Position numbers and translations under genes: made by a program | Notes under the pieces: model-generated | Told to the model about the DNA's origin: nothing | The model's input: the letters and a program-made list of their open reading frames with translations, nothing else | Databases searched by the model: none | In this document: in pieces, positions 8,954 to 17,923 of the stretch | How the letters are laid out: every line of letters starts with the position of its first letter | Position numbering within the stretch: position 1 is the stretch's first letter | NCBI RefSeq assembly: GCF_000169375.1 | Contig: NZ_AAXY01000008.1 | Location: forward strand, 115,627-179,626 | From: Marinobacter sp. ELB17 | GTDB taxonomy: Bacteria; Pseudomonadota; Gammaproteobacteria; Pseudomonadales; Oleiphilaceae | Length of the DNA stretch: 64,000 nt | Reading direction: 5' to 3'

Positions 8954-9880
8954 TTAATTGGCGCCCTGCTGGTCTGCTATTTGCCGCAGCATGGCCAACT
9001 GAGTTTGGCCTAACCAAGGCTGCTGTAACAAATCGCTGACCTTTGTTCCGCCTTGCAGTTGTTCAACAAGCTCTGACCAGGGCTGGCTCGCGGCACAGCC
9101 TGCGGCAAGTTGCGCCAGTGCACCGAGGTTCAGGCTCTTCATGTTTACGGATTGCTGCTTTAGCCAGCTCTGACTCAAACGCTGGAGCAGCTTGTTCAAG
9201 GAGGCTGTCGCCTCGCCGGCACTCTCACCGGCACTCTCACCAGCACTCTCACCGGCATTCTCAACAGCACGTGCATGAGCCATTGGTGCGTCCGCCAGAA
9301 AATAACCCTGCTCGGCTTTACTCACCAGATTCAAAAACACCGGGCAGTGTTGCGCCAGCTTTTGCGCCCAGATCAACAGGCTGTCAGGGTTGCCGGATTT
9401 TAGTTCAAATTCAACTTCGCAGAGCGCGCGACCTTGCCCGTTAGCAATTATTTCCCCGGTATCCACCGCCACTTCAATAACGGCATTATCGTTCGCCAGC
9501 ATAATCACCTGGCGCTCAAAGTTGGTTTCAAACACCGGCGCCAGCCGCGCCAGATTCACGTTATCCGCCAGCGGTGTGTTTGCCAGCAAGCCCAGTTGCA
9601 GATTGGGGCCAGGAACCTCCCATTCCCATTCATTGCGATTATGAGCGCCGTTGACAAATTCGCCTTGGGTTTTCAGGGTTTGTAGGGTTCGGCCGCCAGC
9701 CTCCCGTAAACGCAGGGCAATGCGTTGACCGTTCAACTGATTGTCGGGGGTGTCGTAGTAAGTATTCACCAGGCGTTTGCACGCGCCCTTGCTAGCGTCC
9801 GCCTGCTGTAGCAGCCAAGCCACCGCCAGCGGAATCTGTTGCGGATGCAGAGTCAGTTTAATTTCCAGCTCTTGTGCCAT
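8954..9880 (-). CDS. CYTH domain protein, probable inorganic triphosphatase
   Basis: The N-terminus ELEIKL is the ExExK signature of CYTH enzymes, which cleave triphosphate substrates with metal bound inside a beta-barrel tunnel. YYDTPDNQLNGQRIALRLRE and ALCEVEFELKSG are further barrel strands with alternating charged residues. The CYTH part covers about residues 1-205. A short GESA-repeat linker follows, then about 80 mostly helical residues that end WLGQTQLAML. At 308 residues it is much shorter than full CYTH-CHAD proteins, so a complete CHAD domain is absent. The substrate is inferred from E. coli YgiF. ATG at 9880 is preferred over the adjacent TTG. Confidence 0.75.
   Translation of the reverse strand: MAQELEIKLTLHPQQIPLAVAWLLQQADASKGACKRLVNTYYDTPDNQLNGQRIALRLREAGGRTLQTLKTQGEFVNGAHNRNEWEWEVPGPNLQLGLLANTPLADNVNLARLAPVFETNFERQVIMLANDNAVIEVAVDTGEIIANGQGRALCEVEFELKSGNPDSLLIWAQKLAQHCPVFLNLVSKAEQGYFLADAPMAHARAVENAGESAGESAGESAGEATASLNKLLQRLSQSWLKQQSVNMKSLNLGALAQLAAGCAASQPWSELVEQLQGGTKVSDLLQQPWLGQTQLAMLRQIADQQGAN
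9216..9263. repeat. 12-bp tandem repeat, four copies, inside the CYTH gene
   Basis: The unit CCGGCACTCTCA is present four times in a row; copies 3 and 4 each carry one substitution. On the minus strand each unit keeps frame and adds Glu-Ser-Ala-Gly to the linker between the CYTH barrel and the C-terminal helices. Confidence 0.9.
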
Positions 9881-9944
9881 CAATGCGCTTGCCCCATTCG
9901 GTGAATGCGTGCCAAAACTGGCAGATACTTGTCAGTGGGCCCGG

Positions 9945-10757
9945 TTACATGTCAGCCCGCAAACGGCTGAGGTCGCGCCCGTTCAGCGTTCCGTTGACAC
10001 GCCAGTCATAAGGAATGTCGGGCGCAAGTATCAGGTCCTTAGCGAGCTCTGGCCGATAATGACGAACAAACGCTTCGACACCGCCGTAGGGTTCAAAATC
10101 GCTTTCAAACCAATCGAAAATACTAGACAGATGAAGTACGTTATCTGTCTTATTTAGAATAATGCCTTTATTGTCTTGCTTTAAAAACTGAACGCTTTGA
10201 TCGTCCAGTTGCCTGTCAAGACGACTGGAAACGTAGGGTTCATGGCGCAAGTCCGGACAGCTCATGGAGGCGCAATTAATTGCCATATGCACCCGGGGGT
10301 CGCCCATCGCCCTCAAAACATCGTTCTCCAAAGCTCGGAGCGTGACATTTTCGCCACCCACGACACCAGCATTGTGAGCCCAGACCGGGTCCAACATGGA
10401 ACCTAACGACCGCAACGTATGTAATGGCCAATGCTGCTGAACCATGTTCATTGAAAGAATATTGTAAGCGTTGAGGTAAAACGCCTTTTTTTGATCTTGC
10501 GTGTGCAAGCCTGCAATCGGGAACTCGGCTAAGGCCTGAACCAACGCTGCCCACTCCGGATCACCGGACAACGCCGAATAGTCGACCATCCGCGCCTGCA
10601 TAGAGACCTTTTCACCCACGGAAGTATGTCGAGCCAGTAACTCTGCGTACTGCGCATTAAACGCCTGAAGCGCCTGCTCTGAATTGGCCTGAGCGTTACA
10701 CATCGACGAGAAAGTGACCAAAATAAAGGCCATGGAACAATAAGAAATAAAGCGCAT
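9945..10757 (-). CDS. Exported DUF547 protein
   Basis: A 270-residue protein with a signal peptide (about residues 1-23, hydrophobic core CSMAFILVTFSSM, cleavage likely after CNA). The mature part matches the DUF547 family: DYSAL, KKAFYLNAYNILSMNMV, and HMAINCASMSCPDLR with paired cysteines. DUF547 has no firmly known reaction; the Cys/His content is sometimes taken to suggest an enzyme, which I do not claim here. The start at 10757 is set by GGAGG four bases upstream and by placement of the signal peptide; the longer frame to 10808 lacks both. It is transcribed in the same direction as the porin but separated from it by a strong terminator. Confidence 0.75.
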   Translation of the reverse strand: MRFISYCSMAFILVTFSSMCNAQANSEQALQAFNAQYAELLARHTSVGEKVSMQARMVDYSALSGDPEWAALVQALAEFPIAGLHTQDQKKAFYLNAYNILSMNMVQQHWPLHTLRSLGSMLDPVWAHNAGVVGGENVTLRALENDVLRAMGDPRVHMAINCASMSCPDLRHEPYVSSRLDRQLDDQSVQFLKQDNKGIILNKTDNVLHLSSIFDWFESDFEPYGGVEAFVRHYRPELAKDLILAPDIPYDWRVNGTLNGRDLSRLRADM

Positions 10758-10820
10758 ACCACCTCCACTGTTGCCGTATACGTTACCGCCTCGCTGATCA
10801 AATTTCACGAAAATGCTTAA

Positions 10821-10850
10821 AAAACCGGTGATCCGAAGATCACCGGTTTT
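10821..10850. terminator. Strong terminator after the porin gene
   Basis: Perfect 13-bp arms AAAACCGGTGATC and GATCACCGGTTTT enclose the tetraloop CGAA. A/T runs are present on both sides, so it can work in both directions; the porin transcript (minus) is the obvious user. Confidence 0.85.
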
Positions 10851-10885
10851 TAATACTACCGAATTAACTCATTAACTGAGTTGAA

Positions 10886-11944
10886 TTAGAAGTAGTAAAC
10901 AGCACCAACAGAAGCGATGGTTTGCTCATCACCGCCAGCGGTAATGCCATCAGGATCGGCATAGTAAGTCGCGCCGTCGGCATTAGACAGGTAGCCTTCG
11001 AAGTAAACGTACATGTTATCAGACAGGTTGTGCAGAGCCTGCAGAACAACGGTGTCGTTCTTGTCGTTGGTTGCGTCAATGTCCTGAACCTGATAAGACA
11101 AGGAGAACTGATTGGCACCCATAGTATAAATACCAATTACACCGAAGATGTCTCTATCATCAGAACGAGTCTGATATTCACCAGACACACTCAGATCACC
11201 CATGTTGTAGGTGGCAAGCAAGCCGTAGGTGTTTTCGTTAGAGCCAGCAGCCGCTTCGTTGCTGTCCATCGCAACCGCCAGTGACAGAGCGTCTACTGAA
11301 TAAGTTGCTGACAACTGGTACGGGTAAGCCTTGTCACCCTTTACGTCGCGCGTGGCAAGTACTGCTGGGTTAACAGTATTATCAATGAACTGTTCCGTTG
11401 TGGACTCGCCGTCGCCATTAATTTGAACGCCAGCGCCCAGAACCAGACCACCAAAAGACGGAGACTGATACTGAATCTGGTCGCCTTCGGAAGTTTTGCC
11501 CGCTGTGAAAATGTCGGAGCCAACTTCGTGGAAGTTGCCGATCTTGACAACGGCACGCTCATAAACGCCATCGTCAGAACCTACCCAGATTTGGCCAAAA
11601 CTGTCGCTTTTCACACCAATATAAGCTTCATCAAGATTATTAATGCCGGAGCTTTTCGATTTGTTGTCAGCGTTAATACCTTCAAGCTCTAGCTTGAAGA
11701 AGCCAGTAAGGCCCGGAGCGATTTTATGTTCGTGCTTTACGCCTAAGGTTGTACCGTTGTCAGCGTGCTCAACAGAAGAGCCAGCACCGTCAACGTCGGT
11801 TTGCTTGAGAACGTATTGGATGTTGCCGTATACAGACGGCATGGAATCCAACCTTGCAGCCAGCTCAGAAGCGTTTTCCATTGCCAGTGCAGTGCCTGAG
11901 AAGGAAATGGCAGCGATAGCTGATGCAATCAGTGTTTTTTTCAT
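10886..11944 (-). CDS. Gram-negative outer-membrane porin
   Basis: A 352-residue beta-barrel protein with a clear signal peptide, MKKTLIASAIAAISFSGTALA, cleaved near residue 21. The mature protein is acidic and consists of alternating short strands such as GLTGFFKLELEG, LDEAYIGVKSDSFGQIWVGSDD and YQLSATYS. It ends ASVGAVYYF, with the terminal phenylalanine used for outer-membrane assembly. The IGVKSDSFGQIWVG region is typical of the general trimeric porin family (Porin_4). The pore-constricting loop and solute preference cannot be read directly. AAAGGAAG precedes the ATG. The gene stands alone, with a 337-base upstream region and its own terminator, as expected for an abundant, regulated porin. 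Confidence 0.9.
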   Translation of the reverse strand: MKKTLIASAIAAISFSGTALAMENASELAARLDSMPSVYGNIQYVLKQTDVDGAGSSVEHADNGTTLGVKHEHKIAPGLTGFFKLELEGINADNKSKSSGINNLDEAYIGVKSDSFGQIWVGSDDGVYERAVVKIGNFHEVGSDIFTAGKTSEGDQIQYQSPSFGGLVLGAGVQINGDGESTTEQFIDNTVNPAVLATRDVKGDKAYPYQLSATYSVDALSLAVAMDSNEAAAGSNENTYGLLATYNMGDLSVSGEYQTRSDDRDIFGVIGIYTMGANQFSLSYQVQDIDATNDKNDTVVLQALHNLSDNMYVYFEGYLSNADGATYYADPDGITAGGDEQTIASVGAVYYF

Positions 11945-12281
11945 TTTTACGTCTTCCTTTTAGGGTTTTATTCAGGTTTTAACGTCGAGATGAATCCCGA
12001 TTTTAGGTACCGATTATCAGCTTGAGTAAGCTAAATCATCCATAAACTCTATGTCACTTTCGTGACACACTCTGACTGACGTTGTAACTCTCTACTTATT
12101 TCTTATTGTCCGGCTTGGCTCTCAATGAGTTAGCGAGCGTTTTTCATGCGTCGCATTACCTGCCCTTTCTAATACACCAATAGAACTTTTGCAAATTCTT
12201 AATGTGCATTTATCGGCTTTTTTAGCGATTTCTTTGCATATTTAATAATCAAAAAATCTATCTTTACAATTTTTCGGCTAT
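11945..12281. promoter_or_regulatory. AT-rich upstream region of the porin gene
   Basis: No gene is visible here. It holds the porin Shine-Dalgarno and, at 12052-12067 (about 108 bases before the ATG), a perfect inverted repeat TGTCAC-TTTC-GTGACA that could be an operator. A possible -10 element GATAAT lies closer to the gene on the minus strand, without a convincing -35 partner. The part next to dtd is very AT rich. Confidence 0.4.
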
Positions 12282-12734
12282 TCATGCAGCCTTCGACTGC
12301 AGTAAAAATGTGACAGGGCCATCGTTTATAAGCCCCACCTGCATATCCGCGCCAAATTTACCCTGTTCCACTTTGTCTTTGCCCAGGGTGCTGAAAGCTT
12401 CCACCACAAACTGGCTGTACAGCTCACGGGCGGTGTCCGGTGCAGCTGCCTTGGAGAAGCTGGCGCGCGCGCCAGTGCTGGTGTCGGCGGCCAACGTAAA
12501 TTGGGGAACAACCAGCAGACTGCCGCCGAGACTTTTCAGACTCAGATTCATGCGGCCTTGCTGATCGGGGAAAATACGGTAATTGATGGTTCGCTGGCAC
12601 AGGTCTTTTGCCTGCTGCGGCGTGTCAGACTGCTCGATTCCCAGCAATAATAAAACACCGCGGCCAATACTCGCGATGGTATTGCCGTCGACGGTGACCT
12701 TGGCTTCTGTCACACGTTGGAGCAGTGCTTTCAT
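12282..12734 (-). CDS. dtd: D-aminoacyl-tRNA deacylase
   Basis: Removes D-amino acids (and glycine from mischarged tRNA-Ala) as a homodimer in the cytoplasm. At 150 residues it has the usual family length. It starts MKALLQRVTEAKV and ends with INDGPVTFLL, which contains the conserved Gly-Pro-Val-Thr loop that excludes L-amino acids. The second active-site strand reads VVPQFTLAADT, so the serine of the common SQFTL motif is proline here; the rest of the motif is intact. GGGGATTT precedes the start. It lies 128 bases downstream of pip in the same direction. Confidence 0.92.
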   Translation of the reverse strand: MKALLQRVTEAKVTVDGNTIASIGRGVLLLLGIEQSDTPQQAKDLCQRTINYRIFPDQQGRMNLSLKSLGGSLLVVPQFTLAADTSTGARASFSKAAAPDTARELYSQFVVEAFSTLGKDKVEQGKFGADMQVGLINDGPVTFLLQSKAA

Positions 12735-12862
12735 TCGAAATCCCCGTAGGTGGGAGTCGACAGTTTATTACGAACCGGCAAGAGTTTATCCATGCTGGCT
12801 CAGGATGGCAACCCCACGGGGGCCGGTACCTGACTTTGTCCTCTTTCTTGTCGGATTTTTTG

Positions 12863-13822
12863 TCAGCCCGCCCGCTCGAATTTTGCGGCTACGTTTTCCA
12901 CCGCACGCATCAGGGCGTCTACAATGGCGGGCTCTGACGCGCTATGGCCGGCATCGCGAATAATCTGCAAATCCGCTTGTGGCCAGGCGCGGCTAAGAGC
13001 CAGCGCGTTGTCCAGCGGGCACACCATGTCGTAACGGCCGTGCACAATGACCGCAGGGATGTTTGCCAGTTTGTGGGCATCGCGCACGATTTGATCGGGT
13101 TCAAGAAACGACTGATTCATAAAGTAGTGACATTCGATACGCGCCAAGGCAATCGCCACACGGGGGTGGCCAAAGTGTTCGACCACGTCCGGATTGGGGT
13201 GCAAGGTGGCGCAGCGCCCTTCCCAAATAGACCAGGCCTTTGCCGCCTGAATCTGCTCCAGTTCATTGCGACTGGTGAGGCGCTTGTAGTAGGCCGGCAC
13301 CATATCGCCACGCTCGTGTTCTGGAATCTGCGCCAGGTAATCTTCCCAGTAGTCAGGGAACACCCGGCTGGCGCCGTTCTGGTAGAACCAGTGAATATCT
13401 TCGGGCCGGCACAGAAAAATACCCCGCAACACCATGCCCGTTACCCGCTGCGGATGGGCCTGCGCGTACACCAGGCTTAAGGTGGAGCCCCAGCTGCCAC
13501 CGAACAGCAGCCACTGGTCAATACCCAAAAACTCACGCAGGGTTTCTATATCCGCTATCAAACGGTCGGTACTGTTGTTTGCAAGCTCCGCCAGCGGCGT
13601 TGAGCGCCCTGCGCCGCGCTGGTCCATCAGAATAATGCGGAACCGTTCGGCATCAAAAAAACGCCGGTGGTAATCCTCGCAACCTGCACCGGGGCCGCCG
13701 TGTATAAACAGCACCGGTATACCCTTAGGGTTACCACTTTCTTCAATGTAAAGTTGATGGGGCTCTTCAACCGCCAGCCGGTGTGTGGCGTAGGGCTTTA
13801 TATCGGGGAACAAGGTGCGCAT
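12863..13822 (-). CDS. pip: Proline iminopeptidase
   Basis: Alpha/beta hydrolase of 319 residues that releases N-terminal proline from peptides (peptidase family S33). HGGPGAGCEDYHRRFFD near residue 41 is the oxyanion-hole motif and DQRGAGRSTP follows. GGSWGSTL near residue 109 contains the nucleophile serine. The acid residue is likely in HGRYDMVCP and the catalytic histidine in DAGHSASEP near the C-terminus, so the triad is complete. GGAG lies six bases before the ATG. No signal peptide, so cytoplasmic. Confidence 0.92.
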   Translation of the reverse strand: MRTLFPDIKPYATHRLAVEEPHQLYIEESGNPKGIPVLFIHGGPGAGCEDYHRRFFDAERFRIILMDQRGAGRSTPLAELANNSTDRLIADIETLREFLGIDQWLLFGGSWGSTLSLVYAQAHPQRVTGMVLRGIFLCRPEDIHWFYQNGASRVFPDYWEDYLAQIPEHERGDMVPAYYKRLTSRNELEQIQAAKAWSIWEGRCATLHPNPDVVEHFGHPRVAIALARIECHYFMNQSFLEPDQIVRDAHKLANIPAVIVHGRYDMVCPLDNALALSRAWPQADLQIIRDAGHSASEPAIVDALMRAVENVAAKFERAG

Positions 13823-13902
13823 GGCAGCTCCGCAGTCATAGGAATGATTGCGATAGTGTAGCGAAGTTACCGCGCAGCAGGGGCACGATTGATGAACGGC
13901 AC

Positions 13903-13939
13903 AAAAAAAACCGGCCGCTGTTTCCAGCGGCCGGTTTTT
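13903..13939. terminator. Terminator between typA and pip
   Basis: Perfect 10-bp arms CCGGCCGCTG and CAGCGGCCGG with loop TTTC (13911-13934). An A8 run on the left gives a T8 tail for minus transcripts leaving typA. T5 on the right also allows use on the plus strand. Confidence 0.9.
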
Positions 13940-13955
13940 CAGTACGCTGCCAGCG

Positions 13956-15767
13956 TTACTTCTTGCCGGCGCGCTTACGATCGTTTTCAGTCAGGTGCTT
14001 CTTGCGCAAACGGATCGACTTGGGCGTTACTTCCACCAGCTCGTCGTCGTCAATAAACTCCAGCGCCTGCTCCAGGGTGTGTTTGATGGGCGGGACCAAA
14101 GGAATCACTTCGTCTTTGCCAGACGCGCGCATGTTATCCAGTTTCTTACCCTTGGTTGGGTTGATCACCAGATCGCTGTCGCGGCTGTGAATGCCACACA
14201 ACTGGCCTTCGTAAACAGACTGGCCTGGGTCAAGGAACAGCTTGCCGCGGCTTTGCAGGGTTTCCAGCGAGTAAGTCAGCGCCGTGCCTGTGGCCATGGA
14301 AACCAGAACGCCGTTCTGGCGACTGGCGACTTCACCGGCCTTGATCGGGCCGTAATGGCTGAAGGTCGAAGTCAGAATACCGGTACCGGATGTCATGGTC
14401 AGAAACGAGTTCCGAAAGCCAATTAGGCCGCGGGCCGGAATGATGTATTCCAGGCGCATGCGACCTTTACCATCGGGAACCATATTGGTGAGTTCGCCCC
14501 TGCGCAATCCAAACTGCTCCATCAACGGGCCTTGGTGCTGCTCTTCAAGGTCAACGATGACATTTTCATAGGGCTCTTGCTTCACCCCATCCACTACCTT
14601 GATGACCACTTCCGGGCGGCCTACGGCCAGCTCGAAGTTTTCCCGACGCATGTTTTCAATCAACACCGACAGGTGCAGCTCGCCACGGCCAGACACCTTG
14701 AACTTGTCCATGGTGTCGCCGTCTTCAACCCGCAGGGCTACGTTGTACAGCAGCTCTTTTTCAAGGCGATCTTTGAGGTTACGGCTGGTCACGAACTTGC
14801 CTTCTCTACCGCAGAAGGGCGAATCGTTGACCTGAAACGTCATGGACACGGTGGGCTCGTCAACCGTCAGCGGCGGCAAAGCCTCTACGTTATTGATGTC
14901 ACACAGGGTGTCGGAGATGTGAATCTGGTCCAGACCGCTGACACAAATAATATCGCCAGCCTGGGCTTCGTCCACTTCAACCCGATGCAGGCCAGAGTGG
15001 CCCATAATTTTCAAAATACGGCCCTGGCGCTTTTTGCCGTCGGTGCCGATGGCAATCACCTGTGTGTTGGTTTTTATCTTGCCGCGGGCAATGCGACCAA
15101 TACCGATAACGCCCAGAAAACTGTTGTAGTCCAGCTGCGATATCTGCATTTGGAAAGCACCTTCCCGATCAACATTCGGTGCCGGCACGTGGTCAACGAT
15201 GGCCTGAAATACCGGGTCCATGTTGTCGATCAGGTTTTCATGCTCCAAACCGGAAATACCGTTAAGCGCACTGGCGTAAACAATCGGGAAGTCCAGCTGC
15301 TCGTCGGTAGCGCCCAGGCTGTCAAACAGGTCAAATACCTGCTCTACAACCCAGTCCGGGCGGGCGCCCGGGCGGTCAATTTTGTTAACGATGACAATCG
15401 GGCGCAAACCCGCAGCAAAGGCTTTCTGGGTTACAAAGCGAGTTTGTGGCATCGGGCCGTCGATGGAATCAACCACCAACAGCACACAGTCCACCATGCT
15501 CATTACACGTTCCACTTCGCCGCCAAAATCGGCGTGCCCCGGGGTGTCTACGATATTGATGTCGTAGCCGTTCCATTTCAGCGCGGTGTTTTTGGCCAAA
15601 ATAGTGATGCCACGTTCTTTTTCCTGATCGTTGGAATCCATAACGCGCTCGCTTTCGAGCTCTTTACGGTCCAGGGTGCCAGAGAGGCGCAGCAGTTTGT
15701 CGACCAGCGTGGTTTTACCATGGTCAACGTGGGCAATAATGGCGATATTACGAAGCTTTTCAATCAC
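13956..15767 (-). CDS. typA: Ribosome-associated GTPase BipA/TypA
   Basis: A 603-residue translational GTPase related to EF-G, involved in 50S assembly and stress adaptation. The G domain shows [15 protein letters not shown] (P-loop, near 13), [14 protein letters not shown] (G3), [12 protein letters not shown] (G4), and YASALNG (G5). Domain II, the EF-G-like domains and the BipA-specific C-terminal domain follow; the last contains [18 protein letters not shown] and [20 protein letters not shown]. The C-terminus is lysine rich. It is monocistronic and divergent from glnA. The gene is intact and of normal length. Confidence 0.97.
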   Translation of the reverse strand: MIEKLRNIAIIAHVDHGKTTLVDKLLRLSGTLDRKELESERVMDSNDQEKERGITILAKNTALKWNGYDINIVDTPGHADFGGEVERVMSMVDCVLLVVDSIDGPMPQTRFVTQKAFAAGLRPIVIVNKIDRPGARPDWVVEQVFDLFDSLGATDEQLDFPIVYASALNGISGLEHENLIDNMDPVFQAIVDHVPAPNVDREGAFQMQISQLDYNSFLGVIGIGRIARGKIKTNTQVIAIGTDGKKRQGRILKIMGHSGLHRVEVDEAQAGDIICVSGLDQIHISDTLCDINNVEALPPLTVDEPTVSMTFQVNDSPFCGREGKFVTSRNLKDRLEKELLYNVALRVEDGDTMDKFKVSGRGELHLSVLIENMRRENFELAVGRPEVVIKVVDGVKQEPYENVIVDLEEQHQGPLMEQFGLRRGELTNMVPDGKGRMRLEYIIPARGLIGFRNSFLTMTSGTGILTSTFSHYGPIKAGEVASRQNGVLVSMATGTALTYSLETLQSRGKLFLDPGQSVYEGQLCGIHSRDSDLVINPTKGKKLDNMRASGKDEVIPLVPPIKHTLEQALEFIDDDELVEVTPKSIRLRKKHLTENDRKRAGKK

Positions 15768-15988
15768 AACTTTAGTCCTGCGGCGTGCTTACAATGACCT
15801 GAGAGGACGTTAAGGAGGCTGGGCCTCACCTGGACCGTCTCAAATCTATAAAATGAACCCATTCGCTGGCACTGGGCGTGGCCAGGCTCCGGCACGAGGT
15901 AATCGCCAGAGCAATGAGGGTCGCGCATTATAGCGAAAAGTCGGTTTCGATAATATGCGCGTGAATGTTTATTTCTTAAACAATTTAC

Positions 15989-16033
15989 GCACCAGTATTG
16001 GGCGAAAAACAGAAAGCCGCACAAATGTGGTGC
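15989..16033 (+). promoter_or_regulatory. Two NtrC-like enhancer sites upstream of glnA
   Basis: GCACAAATGTGGTGC at 16019-16033 keeps both conserved ends (GCAC and TGGTGC) of the dyad bound by NtrC at E. coli glnA. A second, weaker match, GCACCAGTATTGGGC, is at 15989-16003. Their centres are 30 bp apart, close to three helical turns, and the proximal one lies roughly 130 bp before the predicted transcription start. This is the spacing expected of a sigma-54 enhancer. Prediction only. Confidence 0.65.
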
Positions 16034-16131
16034 AAGGGTGACCGTTCAAGGACCTTAAACAGAGCTTACACCCTGCATGCTAGCCCGCCATTCTGTAGAA
16101 TTCAGGCCCCTAGGCTTGGATACATTGAAAC

Positions 16132-16147
16132 TGGCAGGTTGTTTGCT
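16132..16147 (+). promoter_or_regulatory. Sigma-54 promoter of glnA
   Basis: TGGCAG, five bases, then TTGCT: the GG and GC doublets are separated by exactly 10 bp, as required for RpoN promoters. Transcription would begin near 16158, leaving a leader of about 150 bases. Its position fits with the NtrC-like sites upstream and with ntrBC downstream. Confidence 0.7.
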
Positions 16148-16281
16148 TGGCCTTGTACAAAGGCCGAGACATAGCCCGTGACATAGCCCGTGACAAGGCG
16201 ACTAACGGCCGCTTAAAAGGAAGGTAACTCACACAGGCATTTGCTAAGCTGCGCAAATCCTGACACAGATTGGCTTTCACA

Positions 16282-16295
16282 CCCCCCCCCCCCCC
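16282..16295 (+). repeat. 14-C homopolymer in the glnA leader
   Basis: Fourteen consecutive C residues, three bases before the GGAG ribosome binding site of glnA. It is the longest homopolymer I noticed in the window. Confidence 0.85.
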
Positions 16296-16309
16296 AACGG
16301 AGCATGCAA

Positions 16310-17713
16310 ATGTCCAAGACCATTGATTTGATCACCCAGCACGATGTGAAGTGGATCGACTTACGTTTTACCGATACCCACGGCAAAGAACACCACGTAA
16401 CCATACCAGCCACCGAAGCCTCTGAAGACTTTTTCATCGACGGCAAGATGTTCGATGGTTCTTCGATTTCTGGCTGGAAAGGCATCAACGAATCCGACAT
16501 GATTCTGATGCCAGATGACACCAGCGCAGTGGTTGACCCGTTCACCGAAGAGTCCACCGTCAACATCAGCTGCGACATTGTGGAACCCACCACCATGCAA
16601 GGCTACGAACGCGACCCTCGTTCAGTAGCGCGCCGGACCGAGGAATACCTGAAGTCTACCGGCATCGCCGACAGCGCTTTGTTTGGCCCTGAGCCCGAGT
16701 TCTTTGTGTTCGATTCGGTGAAATGGAAGACTGATATGCAGGGCTCCATGTACGAAATTCATTCTGAAGAGGCTGCCTGGTCGTCCGACAAAGATTTTGA
16801 TGGCAATAACACTGGCCATCGCCCGCGCGTAAAAGGCGGCTACTTCCCGGTGCCTCCGGTAGACAGCCTGCACGACCTGCGTGGTGCCATGTGCGGCGCC
16901 ATGGCGTCTATGGGCCTGGAAATTGAAGTGCATCACCATGAAGTGGGTACTGCTGGCCAGTGCGAAATTGGCGTTGGCGCGGCAACCCTGACGCGAAAAG
17001 CCGATGAAGTGCAGATTCTGAAATACTGCGTGCACAACGTGGCCCATGCCTACGGCAAAACAGCCACATTTATGCCCAAGCCAGTCGTGGGTGATAACGG
17101 CTCGGGTATGCACGTACACATGTCGTTGAGCAAAGATGGCAAGAACCTGTTTGCCGGCGACAGCTATGCTGGTCTGAGTGAGATGGCGTTGTATTACGTT
17201 GGCGGCATCATCAAGCACGCCAAAGCGATAAATGCTTTCACCAACCCCGCCACCAACAGCTACAAGCGTTTGGTGCCGCACTATGAAGCCCCGGTTATGC
17301 TGGCCTATTCCGCTCGCAACCGCTCGGCTTCTATCCGTATTCCCTACGTTAACAGCCCGAAGGCACGCCGCGTTGAAGTGCGTTTCCCAGACCCGGCGGC
17401 TAACCCTTACCTGGCATTTTCAGCGCTGATCATGGCCGGCCTGGACGGCATTCAGAACAAGATTCATCCTGGCGACGCCATGGACAAAGATCTTTACGAC
17501 CTACCAAAAGAAGAAGCGCTGAACATCCCAAAAGTGGCCGAGACCCTGCAAGAAGCGCTGCAGTGCCTGGAAGCCGATCACGAGTTTTTGACCCGTGGCG
17601 GCGTGTTCACCGAAGACATGATTCGCGCCTATATTGACCTTAAGCGTGCTGACGTAGAGCGTATGAACATGACCACTCACCCGGTTGAGTTCGAACTCTA
17701 CTATTCTTGCTAA
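16310..17713 (+). CDS. glnA: Glutamine synthetase type I
   Basis: Makes glutamine from glutamate, ammonia and ATP; a dodecamer in the cytoplasm and the central ammonium-assimilating enzyme. At 467 residues it matches the GSI-beta class. Visible sites are FDGSSISGW (beta-grasp domain), [10 protein letters not shown] (metal-binding glutamate), [10 protein letters not shown] (ATP/metal loop), [18 protein letters not shown] (glutamate flap), and [19 protein letters not shown] carries the adenylylation tyrosine near residue 396, the target of GlnE. The start at 16310 (MSKTIDLI) has GGAG seven bases upstream; ATG at 16304 in the same frame is less well spaced. Confidence 0.97.
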   Translation: MSKTIDLITQHDVKWIDLRFTDTHGKEHHVTIPATEASEDFFIDGKMFDGSSISGWKGINESDMILMPDDTSAVVDPFTEESTVNISCDIVEPTTMQGYERDPRSVARRTEEYLKSTGIADSALFGPEPEFFVFDSVKWKTDMQGSMYEIHSEEAAWSSDKDFDGNNTGHRPRVKGGYFPVPPVDSLHDLRGAMCGAMASMGLEIEVHHHEVGTAGQCEIGVGAATLTRKADEVQILKYCVHNVAHAYGKTATFMPKPVVGDNGSGMHVHMSLSKDGKNLFAGDSYAGLSEMALYYVGGIIKHAKAINAFTNPATNSYKRLVPHYEAPVMLAYSARNRSASIRIPYVNSPKARRVEVRFPDPAANPYLAFSALIMAGLDGIQNKIHPGDAMDKDLYDLPKEEALNIPKVAETLQEALQCLEADHEFLTRGGVFTEDMIRAYIDLKRADVERMNMTTHPVEFELYYSC

Positions 17714-17779
17714 ACAGGTGACGTCACACAGGTGACACATCGCCAACGCCCGGGTTAACGAAAGCCCAGGCAATGGCAC

Positions 17780-17822
17780 AAAAAAACCGGAGCGGCTGCC
17801 CATCAGCCCCCCCGGTTTTTTT
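17780..17822 (+). terminator. Terminator after glnA
   Basis: AAAAAACCGG and CCGGTTTTTT flank an inner GGCTG/CAGCC stem, followed by a T run. Separates glnA from the DUF4124 gene, so ntrBC probably also has an internal promoter. Confidence 0.75.
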
Positions 17823-17923
17823 GTGTCTGCGATTTTTTTATGTCTGCATGGCCATCGAGCGGCGTTGAAATAAAGCGGCCGGGCGCTGATAATCAAACTC
17901 ATATACAGTCCCGAGGAAAGCGT

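Noticed and set aside
14532..15797. 421-codon plus-strand frame opposite typA
   Set aside because: Runs antisense to a complete, conserved GTPase gene; its His/Val-rich translation has no family features.
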